Positions 24,148 to 35,260 of a stretch of 58,478 nt of DNA are shown here, one piece after another. The notes beneath the pieces were generated by a model, which ran no database searches, was not told the DNA's origin, and worked only from the letters and a program-made list of their open reading frames with translations. The translations under genes were made by a program, and so were the position numbers. Position 1 is the stretch's first letter. Each line of letters starts with the position of its first letter. The DNA comes from Pleurotus djamor (lineage: Eukaryota; Basidiomycota; Agaricomycetes; Agaricales; Pleurotaceae), in assembly GCA_029747585.1 (NCBI GenBank), contig JAPEVF010000254.1:1-58478 (forward strand), given 5' to 3'.

Positions 24148-24630
24148 CTAATTAACCTTATATGCAAGGGTGCTTCCATAGGCTATGGTCGTGGAGATGC
24201 GAGAGGAAGGGGCTAGAGGGAAATAAGGAGTAAAACGAAGGCTACAAGTGAAGTCGAATGTATTGATAAGTCGATGAAGACAGAGCGGTGGAGGGGTTGT
24301 AAACGGTAGAGTACTGCACATATACGCATCGTAACAGTATTGTTGTACGGACCTGGACTCATAGCCGATATCAACCGCACCCTCAGCGCCGCCACAACCG
24401 CCAGGGCTGGGCCCATAATCAGCAACACCTTTGAAACCCATTCCATATGGTGTCTAGTCGACGACGGAAGGCTGAGGTGTAGGGAAAGATTCGAAGAATT
24501 TTTCGAGAGGAACATGCCGATGAAGACGGTGGCGAGAGCTCGAGCGGAGACAGGGAGAGGTGCGTGGACGACCAGGACGATGAGGTGTTCGGTGCCGTAG
24601 CATGGAGGGGGATCACGTCGAGGTCCCAAC
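24148..24630 (-). pseudogene. Gene X remnant, copy 2 (C-terminal part)
   Basis: On the minus strand, HLIVLVVHAPLPVSARALAT is followed by VLLIMGPALAVVAALRVRL and, in another frame, FKGVADYGPSPGGCG. These match the plus-strand copy at 26.8-27.0 kb (HAPLPVSAQAHANVF, FEGVADYALSSGACG). The strands are opposite and the two pieces lie roughly symmetrically about 25.7 kb, as expected for the inverted duplication that also carries F-box-3/F-box-4. Hydrophobic segments suggest a membrane protein. Frames are broken. Confidence 0.4.
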
Positions 24631-24827
24631 GCCTACGATGCTGGTGTGGACGGAGGGATGACAAAATGCAATGCTCCAACTTTCTCGCTAGAACCTGACG
24701 ACCATGAAAACCATGAAATATGTTGATCAAGCTTATTCAACGTATTTCACGGCGGTGCGCTGATGGTCGCCCAGAACCACCAACATCTTGATCGATGGCA
24801 CCGGGTCCACCCATCCGTCAGCCATAA

Positions 24828-25430
24828 TCACCAGCAGTGACGGTTTGAAGGCCATATCCCAAGTGGACATGAGTAGATATCGTCCTTGACGGTGCTGAGT
24901 GAAGCTACAATGACTCCGAAGAATGTAGCGTGAGCTGGAGCAGAAACCAGGAGATGGTTATGCGGCATAGGCTTGGGTGCGGGCGAAGACGACATTGGTG
25001 AAGCATACACGTTGCGGTGGGAATGAAAGTGGGCGGATGCTCGAGGATTTAAGTCAATTTCCGAAGTTTCCTGGCTTGGTTCACCCAAGCAATGGACTAC
25101 ATGGCTTCCGTTGAGGACTGGGTACAAGGTCAGCCTTGCTAATGGAGGCGCAAACTGAAGAACGAAATGCAACACCTTAGTACGGATATCGGGATACATA
25201 GATGCTTGACTCTCCTCTAGAGTATAGGCAGGGTGAACCTATTAGCGCGAGATCACCGCAGCCCACGACAGCATAGACCAGCGAATAAGACGGAAGCTCC
25301 CAGTGCAGAGGCCGACGCGGTTACAATGTGTGGGGGGAACCTAATGGGAAAGACCGAACCGAGGGCAAAATTCCTAAATAGGTCTTTTTACCGACATTCC
25401 CACGTAGCGGAGGTCGGTCTCCGAGACTAG
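24828..25430 (-). pseudogene. Degenerate repeat Y, copy 2
   Basis: Counterpart of 17.58-18.16 kb in the same orientation. Shared peptide pieces are ASASALGAS and LTLYPVLN...CLGE, with a near-identical DNA block at 25302. It may be the 5' part of the same ancestral gene as the X remnant just downstream of it. No intact frame. Confidence 0.35.
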
Positions 25431-25899
25431 AATAAAAGGAGTATGGGCGCTTACTCAAGCGCTTGGTTGCACCGTCTTCTTGTCGACTTCCTTGCGTCTT
25501 CCTTTGGTTGTCCTTCTTGCCACCTACATCATCCACCTTCCTCCCTTTGCGCCCAGCGTAACGCCTTCGACGTACCTCGTTGATGACGACGATGAGGACC
25601 TTCTCAATCCACGATCATTGAATGGATCGCTAACGTTGGCGCTCTTCCCTCCATTCAACCCCAAGAAGCAGCAGGATTGGCACCATTGAGGCCACGAAGG
25701 GCACCTCATGGAAAATGTCGCTTGTTGTGGTGCATCTCACGCCCGTCGAACATGTTCATGTTGTTTCGCACCGATTTTGTCAAGCAGAAAAACGTACCTG
25801 GGTCGATAGAGACGAACCATGGTTCCTTGTCCAAAATCATGGGTGAGTACAATCCTACATTCATATCTCGTGCTGGAAATACTGAACAGTAGTCATCTG

Positions 25900-27060
25900 A
25901 TATGCAGCTGCTGGCGTGTTCTCCCCTCGAGGAGAAACCTAGAAAGTCAAGGTAAAACACGCAAAAGCCAAACATAAAGTTCTCTACCTCAACTACCGCT
26001 TCCAACCTGTCCATAACAAGAATAAGACCAAGGACAAACCCTCGAACGTTGCAACCTCCGTCAATACTAGCAAGAACGTGAAGCAGGGCGTACCCGCGGG
26101 TAATACGGAAGAGGAGGAACGGAGATGTGAAGCGGTCGCGCAGTTGCTGCTCGAGGGGAAAAAGGGAGAGGATCTGGCTGAGGCAGTCAAGGCGACGGAC
26201 TGTATGAAGTCTAGGATGCAAGCTCAAGCGCAAGTCCGGTCCCAACGTCGCTCGCACCATGCTGTAAATGCTCAAGAAATCAGCTACCTCTCTCATCGCC
26301 GTCCTTATTCCGTTTCCCTCCCACTTTCAGGGGACTGGTTCCCTTCCCCTCAGAGCCAGAGCGACGGCTTCAGGATTTCCATGCCCGCTATCCCTACCTA
26401 GTTTTGGTGATGCATCGAGACCTCCTTCGACCGTGTACAACCTCTTGCGTTCGCGGCGCATGATGCTCAGTCATCGTCGAGTTTCTAGCGTTCAGCTTCC
26501 TGCTGCTGCCGCGTACATGAGCATGACAATGCAGGGTGTTTGGAACTTGTCGTATCCTGCCGAAATGTCGTGCCCGTCACAAGCGATCCTTCGCCACTAC
26601 CAGACCTTGATACCTCCTTGTTTGAGGCGTCTTTCCTCGACTCTACCTCCACTTCTCTCCCTTCATCATTGAATTGCTTCACCTCTCCCTTCTTGCCACC
26701 GATGCTCACATGTTCAGGGTATTGGGACCTCTCCGATGGGACCCCTCCTTATGCAACCACACCATCCACCTCATCCTCATCACCCACGCCCGTCCTCCAC
26801 GCGCCTCTCCCTGTCTCCGCTCAAGCTCATGCTAATGTCTTCAGTGATATGCGGTTGTACGACCAATCCTTCAAATCGACCCGAACACCTTCCGTCGTCA
26901 ACTCAACTTCGTATTGAACGGCCTTCGAAGGCGTTGCTGATTACGCGCTCAGCTCGGGTGCTTGCGGTCTCGCCGACGCTGGTACAGACGGTGGGGTAGA
27001 TACCACCTACAGGTTTATGTTTACGCAACAAGGACAGTACGACCAGTATAGAGTACCTTT
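25900..27060 (+). pseudogene. Gene X remnant, copy 3 (longest)
   Basis: The plus-strand reading gives a basic region (VKVKHAKAKHKVLYLNYRFQ), then KQGVPAGNTEEEERRCEA, then after frame changes DLDTSLFEASFL, VLHAPLPVSAQAHANVF and, beyond an in-frame TAG... TGA region, FEGVADYALSSGACGLADAG. Order and spacing match copy 1. I do not recognise the family. Frame changes within about 1 kb could be unrecognised introns, but the stops make decay more likely. Confidence 0.4.
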
Positions 27061-27824
27061 GACCATTCTATCCCAACCGGTTGGGATGGTGTTACGTCTT
27101 GGGCTTAGATGACTTCATGTCCTTCCCCGACGTTCTCCCTTTCTATTCCTTCTTCCGTACTGTATCGATATGCTCTGTCGTTTACAGCTTCTCACCGCTC
27201 TGCCTAATATCTCTCAAAGTCGTTTGACATCACTGTAGCCCTAGTTTTGTTCCTCACTTATCTCTCCTCCCTACTCTGACATCTCCATTATCATCCTTTG
27301 TCCTTAGACCCTTCACTATTAGCCCGTCGATCCGTATCATTGTAGCTTTAGTCCGCCGTTCAACTATCAGAGTTGTCGTACTTTCTCAGTGGACACTCAA
27401 ATACGTATCACGTCTTTTATGCGTTGTTGGTCGTCAATGGTGAGATACTGCAGGAAACTGAAATTGACGGACGCGCGTAGTCTAAGGACAATCCAGACAA
27501 TGAGCAGTGCAGTCTGCGACCGCAACCGTCCTTTGGATCGCATACAAGCTAATGTTAAACATAATAACATTCTCATTCTCCTCGTTTCGTCCAGGGTACA
27601 AACAGGTCTTCGTGTACCTGGACCTCCGATCCACCAAGAAACCTCGGCTGTACTGTTGTAGGCGGCGCTCAGCGTAGAGGGAGTATCCCTTTGCGTTATC
27701 CCCAAGAACTGTCGGCCAACTGTCGGCTTGAATGTTAAAAGAAATAAGAAAGGGGGGACGTAGACCCCGGAGAACTATGTCTGTGATCAAAGGGCTCCAA
27801 GCAAATTAGCGGATGGTAGAGTAC
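27061..27824. other. Intergenic region between X remnant and F-box-4
   Basis: No gene supported. Short frames on both strands lack recognisable motifs. Confidence 0.4.
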
Positions 27825-29508
27825 TTACCTTGAGCATACTTTCTCAAAGGCCATTCGCGCCCAAATATCCCATAACACGCTCGAGAGGCTATTCTCCGAG
27901 AGTTGCTCTCTGACTTCAGCAGATGCTTGGCAACTGATGAACCCAACACGCTCCAACTTCCGACTCTCGATGAGCCTCATGATATTCTCGTGCTTTTCCC
28001 CCTGTCTCAGCGACTCCTCGTAGAGTTGGTAACCCAAGAAGAAAACCCATTTCAGCTTTGGGAGACATAGATCCATGCTGTTTGGGTCGTGATCCAAAGT
28101 TTCGGAACCATCGGGAGGCAGTAAGTCCTCCAAAATTTGGGGGTGGCAGTTTTCAATGACGAGGGTTCGGACTTCATCGAAAATACGAAGCAAGGAACCC
28201 ACTGCTTCGGCTGTATTTTGATTGAAATCAGACAGTGTGAGTTTGGTGACGGTCGGAGAAAAGAGGTTGATGGCCTCGAGGAATGGTGTGATGGGGTGGG
28301 GGTGAGAGAGTGAGAGTGCGGGAGTATCTTTGTGGTTAGATTCTCGAAAGCAGACAGAAAAGTTTCCCAGCGGTAGATTCGCTATGGTTGATGAGGTGAA
28401 GCGAAATGGGGGGTTCATCCTAGCCAGTTCCACAGCTACGGAGGTCCATGCCGTAGTGACGGACGAAGCATCGATCGGCTCGTCCCCGCCAGGCGGGGAA
28501 GACTTGCAATTGAGGAGGAGGCGAGCTGTGCCAGGGAAGTCAAGGTACTTGAAAATCCTGAGTTGCCTGATGTCGTGTGACGTGATCTTGAGTAACTTCA
28601 AGCGGGAGAGCGAGATACGGGTAGATGGTTGAGCTTGGAGTATACGCGCTTGGTTCGAGATCAATTCGTCGTCATCTAAAGCGGAGAGTTGTTCGAGTTC
28701 AACTCGTTCGAGAAGAGGATGCTGCGACAGCATTCGGACGACAGCTACGACCCCGAGTTGATCATTTGAACCATCGGGCGTCTCGATGATAAGTTCAGTA
28801 AGGCTTGGGGATACGGGAAATGGTAAAGGAGGGGGGAGAAGCATGATTGTCAGATGACGAAGGGAGGGTAGGTCCCACGGCAGCCTGTTCATGGATTCTT
28901 GACTATGAGCGTCGCCGTGCGTGCGGTTGTGAAGATCAAGGTGTTCGAGTTTTGGTGCGGAAGTACATGAACTACCCTCCAGGAATGCGAGCATCTCCGC
29001 GTGCCTCGCTGAATCAACCTTCAGATGGGTGAGCCTGTACGTTTCTCTTCCAACGATGGCGGCTAAGGTTCCAATAACACTGGCCTCGACGCCAAAGATA
29101 TCGGCAACGACTTGCAATGGTGTACTCTTTGAGCGTTTTATCAGAAGCTCTTCATGTGACCTCTCGGATAGCGTGATATGAGACCACAACCGTGGAGTGT
29201 CTAAGGCCAATTGATGCCATGCACGACAGACGCGCAACACAGTCAACCAGCCACGGTCCTTGCGACGATGAGTGTGGGTAGGGCGTTTGAGATACTGAAA
29301 AATCAGTGCAAGAACTTCAAGAGGAAGCTGAGATATATGGCTGTGTGTATTCCGAGCCGTTTTCAATTTGCGAATGGCTTTTTCGTAATCAGCAATCTGC
29401 TGATCAATGGGTAGTTGCGCCAGAGTGGGGTCAACGAGGACCTAGACGAGCATGTTATGATGTCACATCAGTCAAGCTCACTTGATGAGAATTTGATGAC
29501 AGTACCAT
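27825..29508 (-). CDS. F-box-4: F-box protein with leucine-rich repeats
   Basis: Start ATG at 29506-29508, followed at once by a 64-bp intron (29442-29505). Exon 2 begins VLVDPTLAQLPIDQQIADYE. The F-box core is ISQLPLEVLALIFQYLKRP, then VCRAWHQLALDTPRLWSHIT. It continues as a leucine-rich array (LEHLDLHNRTH, LRHLTIMLLPPPLP, LLERVELEQLSAL, LSRLKLLKITSHD) and ends FEKVCSR with TAA at 27825-27827. Length is about 535 residues. It is the close paralogue of F-box-3 in inverted orientation and lies downstream of P450-5 on the same strand, mirroring P450-4/F-box-3. Likely SCF ubiquitin-ligase receptor, target unknown. The final TAA overlaps a consensus donor (AAG|GTAAGT), so a further small exon is possible. 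Confidence 0.8.
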
Positions 29509-30090
29509 GGGAAGGAGCGGCCCGAGGGATGAAGGTGGTGGCAATGTATTTTGAATCGATCAAGAATCGACCCAAGTTTAAGCGCTTGTCACGGATACCT
29601 CTTTGAATGATAAGCGCCCAGCGCGGAGTTTACACGCATTTCCATTTCCCCAAGTGGGAAGCAGGCTCACAGCAGGCTTTCAAAATTTCTGTTTCAAGCA
29701 CCAAACTCAAGCATGCGCAGCGTTCGAGCCTCTTACATCAATTCAATGGTAGCTCCCAGATTGATGCGAGTGGGAATGAGCACCATCATATACTCTCTTC
29801 ATCCGTCTTCATCCAACGGAATGGCACATCCCACCGTGACTTGGATATCAATTATTTGTTGGCAGATGCAACGGATATTACGCGGGACGTGGAAGAGGTT
29901 GATAGAGGTGAGAATGAAGATCACAGTTTAGAATAAGCGGACTAGCGGGCACTAAGTCAATTATGTCTTCTTTTTCTTCACGTCATGACGACATCGTTAG
30001 CGACAAACATGTTACCAATGCCCAGTTCCCCTTGTTCCACTCTCAGATCAAGACCTTCAGCACTTGCTCTGAAATGAGCTTCGCTACTGC
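29509..30090. other. Spacer between P450-5 and F-box-4
   Basis: A 582-bp spacer carrying the 3' flank of P450-5 and the promoter of F-box-4. No gene seen. Confidence 0.4.
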
Positions 30091-32403
30091 TCATCCTTCC
30101 AGAGCATCCAAGTCCAACTCTAATTCAGAGTCTCTTATCAACTTCACCGCCTCTTTGGAGCGAGGCATGATATCACATTCCAGCGATTTGATCCTCCTGG
30201 ATGATTCCATTTAGTCAGCGCCTGCACCAATGATGAGACTGAAAGCGAGCGAACGTTATGAATAAGGGCAAGAGGTTGACATCAGGGAGTAACTTCCGCC
30301 CATTGGCATCTTTTGCTGGGTTGATATCGAAGACACTTAGCAGAGACGTGATCCACAACCAAACGGTATCTCTGGCGAAGAATCGTCCTGGACATATCCT
30401 GAGAAGAGAGGGTAGTGCGTGGGCGTAAATAGCCGAACCGAGTTGGTATCTCATGAGTCAAAAAGAAACACGTAATGACCGCAGTACCTTCGTCCAAGCC
30501 CAAATGTTATTTCCACTACTTCCGTAAGTTTGCGATTGATTGTCCCGTCTTCATTGAGGAATCGCTCGGGTCTAAATTCGTCTGGCTGAGGGAACAGGTT
30601 TTCATCCCGCATGATGGCCCTGAACCATGAGCATGAATATCTTGAGCAAGAAGGAAGGAGTCAATTTCCAGGAGCTTACCAAACGTTGGCAAGGACGAGG
30701 CTCCCCCCTGGAAGGAAGTACCCGGAATATAAGTCGTCGGTTGTTGTACGATGTGCAATACCTGGGGTTTCGAGGAAGTTGTAAGTTACTAAACACATAG
30801 GAGGTAAGGACTGGGTCATTACCCAGGGGTAGAACCGGCTTCCATCTAAGCAATGTAACACAACATAACGCAAACGAGTCATCAACCAAGAGTCCAAGAG
30901 GGTCACACATAATCAATTACTCACCGAAACAACTCCCACATGATTGCTTGCGAGTAAGGAAGCGATGACTGGTCCTCGAAAGAAGGAAGGCGGCAGCCCT
31001 CTAGTACTCCGTCAAGTTCCAGGTGTGCCTTTTCCTGAACACGAGGAAAAAGAACCATAGCCGCTGCGAAGGCAAGGAGTGGAGGGTTTGTAGTGTCAAC
31101 GCCACCAGCCTGCGCAACATGGGAAGGATGAGAGACACGATACGTTGGCGATCAGGACACTGAGTTACAAAGGATGATTTGTGAGAGGGGACATACGTAT
31201 GCTACCGATGCCACATCCTTCAAAATGGATTCCATTGCCGGTTCCTCCAGATACGATTCATCTCGTGTGTACGCACGGGATACGACACAAGGCGGTGCTT
31301 CCCCCTTGATCTGTTTGACATAGCAAGGTCCAATGATAGCATTTCGGGGTAGAAAAAGATTTGATATCCGGACTTACAAGTTTCTCGCGTACATGCGCGT
31401 ATGGGACGTTTATCATGTCTTGGGCGGCAGTGTAGGCCGCTTGTGCAAATTGTTGAAATTGAGCACCGGGAAACCAGGAAGGGACGTATCTGAGGATGGG
31501 CACATGGTCGACAAGGTACGTCCCGGGGATCCCGGCGTCATTGATATAATTCATAGCATTGTCGGCGACGGCAATCATGGGGTCGTCCTTTCGTTCAACA
31601 CTAATGCCATAAGCAACTTCAATGATAGATGAAGCCGGTGTACTTGAGAAAAACGATGAACATGAGAATTGAGAATTTAAACACTTCAGAATGGATGAAG
31701 AGACACACTAGCGGCAGTGATGGACATAATGTGATGGATAATTGAGGACATCTTGAAGGAATCGTCTACAAAACTTCTTCTGTGTAGGACGATGGAAAGA
31801 TGAGTTAGAAGGATTGAATTCTTGCCAGAATAAGCGTCTCCGATTTCGCCAAGCATTTCCATTGGTAATGAGGGCCAAGTTCCAGTCCCATCCCATGCTA
31901 GACAGCAAGGTACTGAGACCTGAATCGAGCATTATAATGAGGAGAGAGTATTAAACGTACAGCCTATTCACCATTGTACTTTCGGATCTGCGAAATTGGC
32001 GTAAGCCTCCATAGAGGTTGAACACGAGTCACCATTGGAGGAACATACCTGCCGGACGAGAGCGCAGATCGTTGGTTCATGATCTCTTGAACGCTTTCAA
32101 ACGAGTTCAATACAATCATCGAAGTACCAAGGACTTGGAGGTGGAGTATATCCGAGCCTGAGCGAGCTGAGTTTATTGAAGCGTATCAAAGCAGACTGGA
32201 AACAAACCAAAATCCTTGGACCATTGCGCATACTTGATCCATTGAAATCGCGTTGGCGCAGAAAGCAAGTTTCCGATTATCGGAAGTTTCCTGGGCCCAG
32301 GCGGGAGCGGTAGGCCATGACCTCGACCTTTTCTCCAGTGTTCGAAGGCGGATAGTATTCCAGCGGCAGCAAACAGGCCAGCAAGAGTGATTGAAGTACT
32401 CAT
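30091..32403 (-). CDS. P450-5: cytochrome P450 mono-oxygenase, apparently intact
   Basis: Start ATG at 32401-32403 (MSTSITLAGLFAAAGILSAF anchor) is preferred over a Met 23 codons upstream because it matches the sibling N-termini. Hinge LPLPPGPRKLPIIGNLL. Twelve exons: SDILHLQVLG; microexon STMVNRL; WRNRRRLFWQEFNPSN; IIEVAYGISV; I-helix AGGVDTTNP at about 31100; ELFR plus W; PERF as RPERF; heme loop FGLGRR/ICPGRFFARD (about 30498 and 30396). The end, LELDLDALEG with TGA at 30091-30093, is slightly longer than its siblings. All exons are open and junctions GT-AG. It forms the mirrored unit with F-box-4 and is transcribed in the same direction as P450-6. Substrate unknown. Confidence 0.88.
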
Positions 32404-33070
32404 GTTCAGTGAGACCCAGTAGAAAGGTTGAATCGGCGGAGGGACACTGGTGGAAATGGTTTTATACCACACGCGGCATCCTTCAACCTTGAGAAGCAGC
32501 TTCTCAGTTTTGCAAAGCCGAAAGGACGCACCCGAGGCAATGAGAGGGCTTCATCTGGCATGGAAGGTGTTCATTATGTCATGAGAACAAGAGCTCCAAG
32601 GGTGGCGTACCAATGCCGGTTATGCTATAGGTGTTCTCGAGGTTGTCTGATGCAGCATGTAAACTTTGACATGGGTTGCCTCGCAAGGCTCACAAGACCG
32701 AAACACTGGAAGAATCGAGACGTCCAAGTCACACGGCGCTTGTGAATGGTTGATCATTGAATGTTCTCCAATGATCACTGCCCATAGGAACGGAAGTATG
32801 ATTGCATGTACAGATCCGTTTCCGGGGGTCAATGGTTTTGGTGACATGTCCAATGGGGATGCGCATGGCGGACCACTCAACGCATGGGATTTGGTTGGCT
32901 AATCCCACGAGTAGTGGTACCTTGAAGCATGGTGGCGGGAAATCGGGGGAAAGGCTAGACGTAGAAGAACTGTGGCACGATGCAGATGCTTGTAAGACAC
33001 ACATACATTATACTTATACTCAATGTCCACATTATACTCTGGAGTAAATAGCGCACGTTCAGCACCCTCA
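32404..33070. other. Spacer between P450-6 and P450-5
   Basis: This holds the P450-5 promoter and the P450-6 3' flank. A perfect 9-bp inverted repeat (TGATCATTG ... CAATGATCA, 9-bp spacer) sits at 32751-32777, about 350 bp upstream of the P450-5 ATG. No gene seen. Confidence 0.4.
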
Positions 33071-35260
33071 TCATTCTGACTCGCGAATCAACTTGTCCGC
33101 GGCTAGTGACCGCGGTTTGATGTCACACTTGAAAGGCTTGATTTTGCTAGAGAAAACAAGTTGAACATGGAACCTGAAGACGGGAACACCAATGAGAAAT
33201 CAAGTTGAAGGCTTACGTGACCATCAACGGCAAAATTTCGACATTGGGAGTTATCTCTCTCCCAATGTCATCCTTGGCTTTCTTGATGTCAAAAACAGTC
33301 AGCATGGACGCTGTCCAGAGCCAAACTGTATCCTTGGCGAAGAACCGCCCAGGACAAATCCTACGATATTCAATATGAGCGCAATTTCATACGAAAAACC
33401 AAATCTAGGATAGTAGACTCGGCTGACCGTCTTCCAAACCCAAATCCAATGCCCACAACATCCGTCAGCTTCGCATTTATCCCACCGTTGGCGTTCAAGA
33501 ATCGTTCGGGTTTGAATTGATCAGGGTCTGGGAAGAGCGTCTCGTCTCGGAAGATGGCCCTGGATCACAATTCAACGGAAGCAGCAGACTAAACGAATGA
33601 AGGTATCGTGCCATATGTTGGGTAGGACTGTGCAACCTCCTGGGAGAAAGTAGCCGTTGTAGCTGTCGTCATTTGTCAATAGATGGGCAGTCCCTACACC
33701 AAGGGGGAGGAGGGTGTCATCATGTTGCTGCTTAATTAGGAACTGTTGAACGACGCACCTAGGGGTAGGACAGGTTTCCAACTACGGACAAAAATAATTG
33801 GTTGGTTCTTCGTGAGAGTAAAGCAAACATTGAATCACCGAAGAACCTCCCACATTATTGCTTGAGTATACGGTAGGTGTACCTGGTCTTCGTACGTTAG
33901 TAGTCGATGTCCGAGGACACGATCAAGCTCCGCTTGAGCTTTGGCTTGAACGCTGGGGAACAAAGTCATCGCTGCGACGAAGTTGATGAGTGGCGGTGGG
34001 GATGTATCAGCGCCGCCGGCCTAAAATTCAACATGTGGATATGAGGGAGAGGATGTAGAAGCCATGCGTACATAGGCCATTGAAGAAACTTCCTTGATGA
34101 TTCTTTCGTTCTCCAAGTCTTCGGGGTACGGCTGTCCGTGCCTTGCATACGCTCGCGTGACAACACAAGGGGATATCTCCCCACGAATCTGAAAGGAGAA
34201 TGAAGATAAATTCCAAACGAGTAAAAGGAAACTCACCATTCGTTCCTTCGCTTGCATGAAAGGAATATTCAGGAGATCCATTGCATCCTGATATGCTATC
34301 CTTGCGTACCGCAGAAAGGCCGCCCCAGGAAGCCATGTTGGGAGGTATTGTAGGATAGGTAGGCTGTCGACAAGGTAAGTCCCGCTGATGGCGGACTCGT
34401 TGAAGTGATGAAGGGCCTTTTCGGCGATGATGATGGTGGGATCGTCCTTGGGTTCGACGCCGCAACCAAATGCAACCTCAATCATCGAAGACGCTGGTGT
34501 ACTTCATAAGGTGTGAGAACGAGAAGTTGAGGAGGTAAGGAAAAATGTCAACGTACTAGTGACAATGTCGAGCAAATTGGCTCGGATCGTTGAGGAGGTC
34601 CTTGAGAAACTGGCGGGCGTATTTGAGCTGGCTCGGATGATGAAGGAACGAATTCGACGGATTAAATTCTTGCCAAAATAACCGTCTTCGGGCGCGCCAA
34701 ATGGCACCATAGGGTAAAAGACCGATGTTCCAGTCCCACCCGATACTATAATGTGAGACGATAATGTCTGTGTTAACAGGAAACGATCAAGCTGAGCGAT
34801 GGCGTAGACACCATACGTACAGCTTAATCATTGTGCTTTGTGGCCTGAAGAGGTTGACGTGAGTGAGTTACTAGAGTGCCCCTCCAATGGGGATCATGCT
34901 CACTTATCTGCGGACAACGCGGATCGTCGCATGAGTAACTCCTGCACACTTGCAAGAGAGTTCAATACGATCATGGGATTTGAAAGGACATCAAGATAGA
35001 TGATATCCGACTCTACATCACAATTGTCAAGGAACTGATTGAGGTTGGAGCGTGAAATCCGTACTATGTTCCTTCGACCACTCGGCATACTTTGCCCATT
35101 GATACGTCTTGGGCATGTCAAGTAAATTTCCGATGATGGGGAGCCTTCTAGGACCGGGAGGAAGTGACAAGCCGGTTCGCGACTTCGAACGAAGGAGGCG
35201 AAGCAGCACAGGGAGCGTGAGCAAAACGAGGACAAGGGTAGGAGTAAGAGGTAAAGTCAT
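33071..35260 (-). CDS. P450-6: cytochrome P450 mono-oxygenase with one GC splice donor
   Basis: Start ATG at 35258-35260, with the anchor TLPLTPTLVLVLLTLPVLL and hinge LSLPPGPRRLPIIGNLLDMP. Exon plan as in its siblings: SDIIYLDVLSNPMIVLNSL; microexon STMIKL; the block WRARRRLFWQEFNPSN; MIEVAFGCGV; I-helix AGGADTSPP at about 34020; EVLR plus W; PERF as KPERF; heme loop FGFGRR/ICPGRFFAKD. It ends LIRESE with TGA at 33071-33073. The donor after the PNIW exon (33610-33611) is GC rather than GT. Exon 1 ends with His where its siblings have Tyr/Leu-Gly. It is the most divergent full-length member and resembles P450-1. If the GC donor is not used, the protein would be cut before the heme loop. Confidence 0.8.

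Noticed and set aside
5461..35260. Secondary-metabolite biosynthetic cluster
   Set aside because: No polyketide synthase, peptide synthetase, terpene cyclase, transporter or cluster regulator is visible; only P450s and F-box genes are amplified.
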